This document shows, piece by piece, positions 4,035 to 5,099 of a stretch of 5,099 bases of DNA; positions within the stretch are counted from its first letter, which is position 1; every line of letters starts with the position of its first letter. Source of the DNA: Desulfotomaculaceae bacterium. Lineage in GTDB: Bacteria > Bacillota > Desulfotomaculia > Desulfotomaculales > Pelotomaculaceae. Below the pieces are notes generated by a model. It saw only the letters and a list, made by a program, of their open reading frames with translations. It was not told where the DNA came from and did not search any database. Made by a program: the position numbers and the translations under genes. The stretch lies in the NCBI GenBank assembly GCA_028704035.1, contig JAQVLS010000131.1, positions 1 through 5,099 on the forward strand, read 5' to 3'.

Positions 4035-5099
4035 TTACGAGGGGCGCAGCTTTTCCGGCAGTTCTTTATCAGGCGCCGCCATTATGGTTTTCTGGTGTTC
4101 GTAGATCACCATGCCCGGCCTGGCGCCCTTTGGCTTGTGCACATGCTTTTTCAGGGTGTAGTCTACCGGCACGCTTTTCGACTCTCTTGCCTTGCTGAAC
4201 AAGGCCGCCAACCCGGCCGCCTCCATTAATGTTGTCGGGGGCGTCTCTTTTCCCTCCGTGCGGATGATTACATGGGCGCCTGGAATGTCTTTGGCGTGCA
4301 GCCAGATATCTTCCGCCTGGGCCATTTTTGTGGTGAGCAGGTCGTTCTGCTTGTTGTTTTTGCCTACAAACAGCTGGAAGCCGTCAATAGATATAAATGA
4401 CAGTGGCTTGGGCACATGCTTCACCTTTTTTTGTTTAATGCCCCTGCCGGGCGGGGGCTGCTTAAGATAACCCTGATCGACCAACTCCTGCCTTATTTCA
4501 TTCAACTCAATTAGGTCGGAGGCAAAATCAGCTGCCGCTTTGATCCCTTCCAGATAATCCAGCTCTTCCCGGGCCTGCTTGATCAGCGACGCCAGAGCCT
4601 GCCGGGTTCTTTTGGCCTTGTTGTAATTTTTGAAATAAGCCTGGGCGTTTTCTACCGCAGTGCGCTGTGGGTCCAACGGGATAGTTACGGGCGGAGCGCC
4701 TTCTTCCTGGTAGTTTTCCAGGGCGACTTCCAGCGAGCCTTTTCCCAGGCGGTAGAGATTGGCTGTCAGCAGTTCGCCGTAAAGCTTGTGTTTTTCAGCC
4801 CCGGCAGTATTATCACAGTCTTCGCTGTAATGGTTGAGCTTCTTTTCCAGCTTTGTCATTTCTTTATGCAAGAGGGATTTGACAGAGTTCTTTTCTTTTG
4901 ACAGCTTTTCCAGGGTATTCCTGGCCGTGAAGAAATAATCGAGCAGTTCGTTCATTTCACCATGTTTGTTGGTTTGCCCCAGGTGGCTGAGGTCAACAGC
5001 CGCAAAATCCAGCAGCTTCCCTTTTTTGTCTACAGCCAGGCTGGGCTCAAACACCCCGCATCCGGCCGGGCCGGCGACTTTGTAGAAAGCTTCCCAGAT
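4035..5099 (-). CDS. rqcH: RqcH / NFACT family ribosome quality control factor (partial, 5' end outside window)
   Basis: The frame is open to the right edge of the window, giving 354 codons, the C-terminal part of a protein normally near 570-600 residues. A GTG at 5054 is internal, not the start. In numbering of the visible part, the end of the NFACT-N domain comes first, then charged helical coiled-coil arms (about 50-190). The NFACT-R (DUF814) domain follows at about 232-345, with GFQLFVGKNNKQND, DIWLHAKDIPGAHVII and VHKPKGARPGMVIY as its signature. In Bacillus subtilis this protein binds stalled 50S subunits with peptidyl-tRNA and adds alanine tails that mark the chain for degradation; older names call it fibronectin-binding protein A or YloA. 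The catalytic DR pair of NFACT-N is outside the window and cannot be checked. It converges on pyrE across a short hairpin. Confidence 0.92.
   Translation of the reverse strand: MWEAFYKVAGPAGCGVFEPSLAVDKKGKLLDFAAVDLSHLGQTNKHGEMNELLDYFFTARNTLEKLSKEKNSVKSLLHKEMTKLEKKLNHYSEDCDNTAGAEKHKLYGELLTANLYRLGKGSLEVALENYQEEGAPPVTIPLDPQRTAVENAQAYFKNYNKAKRTRQALASLIKQAREELDYLEGIKAAADFASDLIELNEIRQELVDQGYLKQPPPGRGIKQKKVKHVPKPLSFISIDGFQLFVGKNNKQNDLLTTKMAQAEDIWLHAKDIPGAHVIIRTEGKETPPTTLMEAAGLAALFSKARESKSVPVDYTLKKHVHKPKGARPGMVIYEHQKTIMAAPDKELPEKLRPS

Noticed and set aside
5054..5054. GTG at 5054 as the start of the rqcH gene
   Set aside because: The frame stays open upstream to the window edge with protein-like sequence, no ribosome binding site precedes it, and the family requires a large N-terminal domain.

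Overview
The window looks like a chromosomal segment from a Gram-positive anaerobe of the Firmicutes, most likely near the Peptococcaceae (Pelotomaculum/Desulfotomaculum type). This rests on strong purine-rich Shine-Dalgarno sites (AGGGGG, AAGGGAGG, AGGGGAG), the protein flavour, a Thermus-family type PyrE, and an RqcH-type NFACT protein after pyrE. The taxon is inferred; no rRNA or marker search was possible.

Layout. Bases 1-449 hold no credible gene and consist almost wholly of hairpin-rich repeats. pyrF (450-1187, +) follows. A second, longer copy of the same repeat module runs from 1163, inside the last codons of pyrF, to about 1485. A nitroreductase-family gene (1506-2015, -) converges on pyrF across that module. 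A short AT-rich divergent intergenic region (2016-2169) separates it from a membrane-anchored metallophosphoesterase gene (2170-3384, +). pyrE (3407-3979, +) follows 22 bases later. A small GGGGACA-type hairpin lies between pyrE and the converging 3' end of rqcH (4035 to beyond 5099, -), whose 5' part is outside the window.

How the genes relate. PyrE and PyrF catalyse the last two steps of UMP synthesis: orotate to OMP, then OMP to UMP. In many Firmicutes they are adjacent at the end of the pyr operon. Here about 2.2 kb separates them: a repeat module, a nitroreductase on the opposite strand, and a metallophosphoesterase that now appears to share a transcript with pyrE. The original operon was probably split.

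The most notable structure is the repeat family. Two modules in direct orientation, about 960 bp apart, bracket pyrF so tightly that the upstream module ends about 25 bases before its start codon. The downstream module supplies the last seven codons and the stop. The modules share an 80-bp perfect match (274-353 = 1234-1313), contain several hairpins, and carry a reusable GGGGACA/TGTCCCC pairing heptamer. They resemble REP/MITE-like mobile or structural repeats. No transposase is encoded here, so any mobilising enzyme would act in trans.
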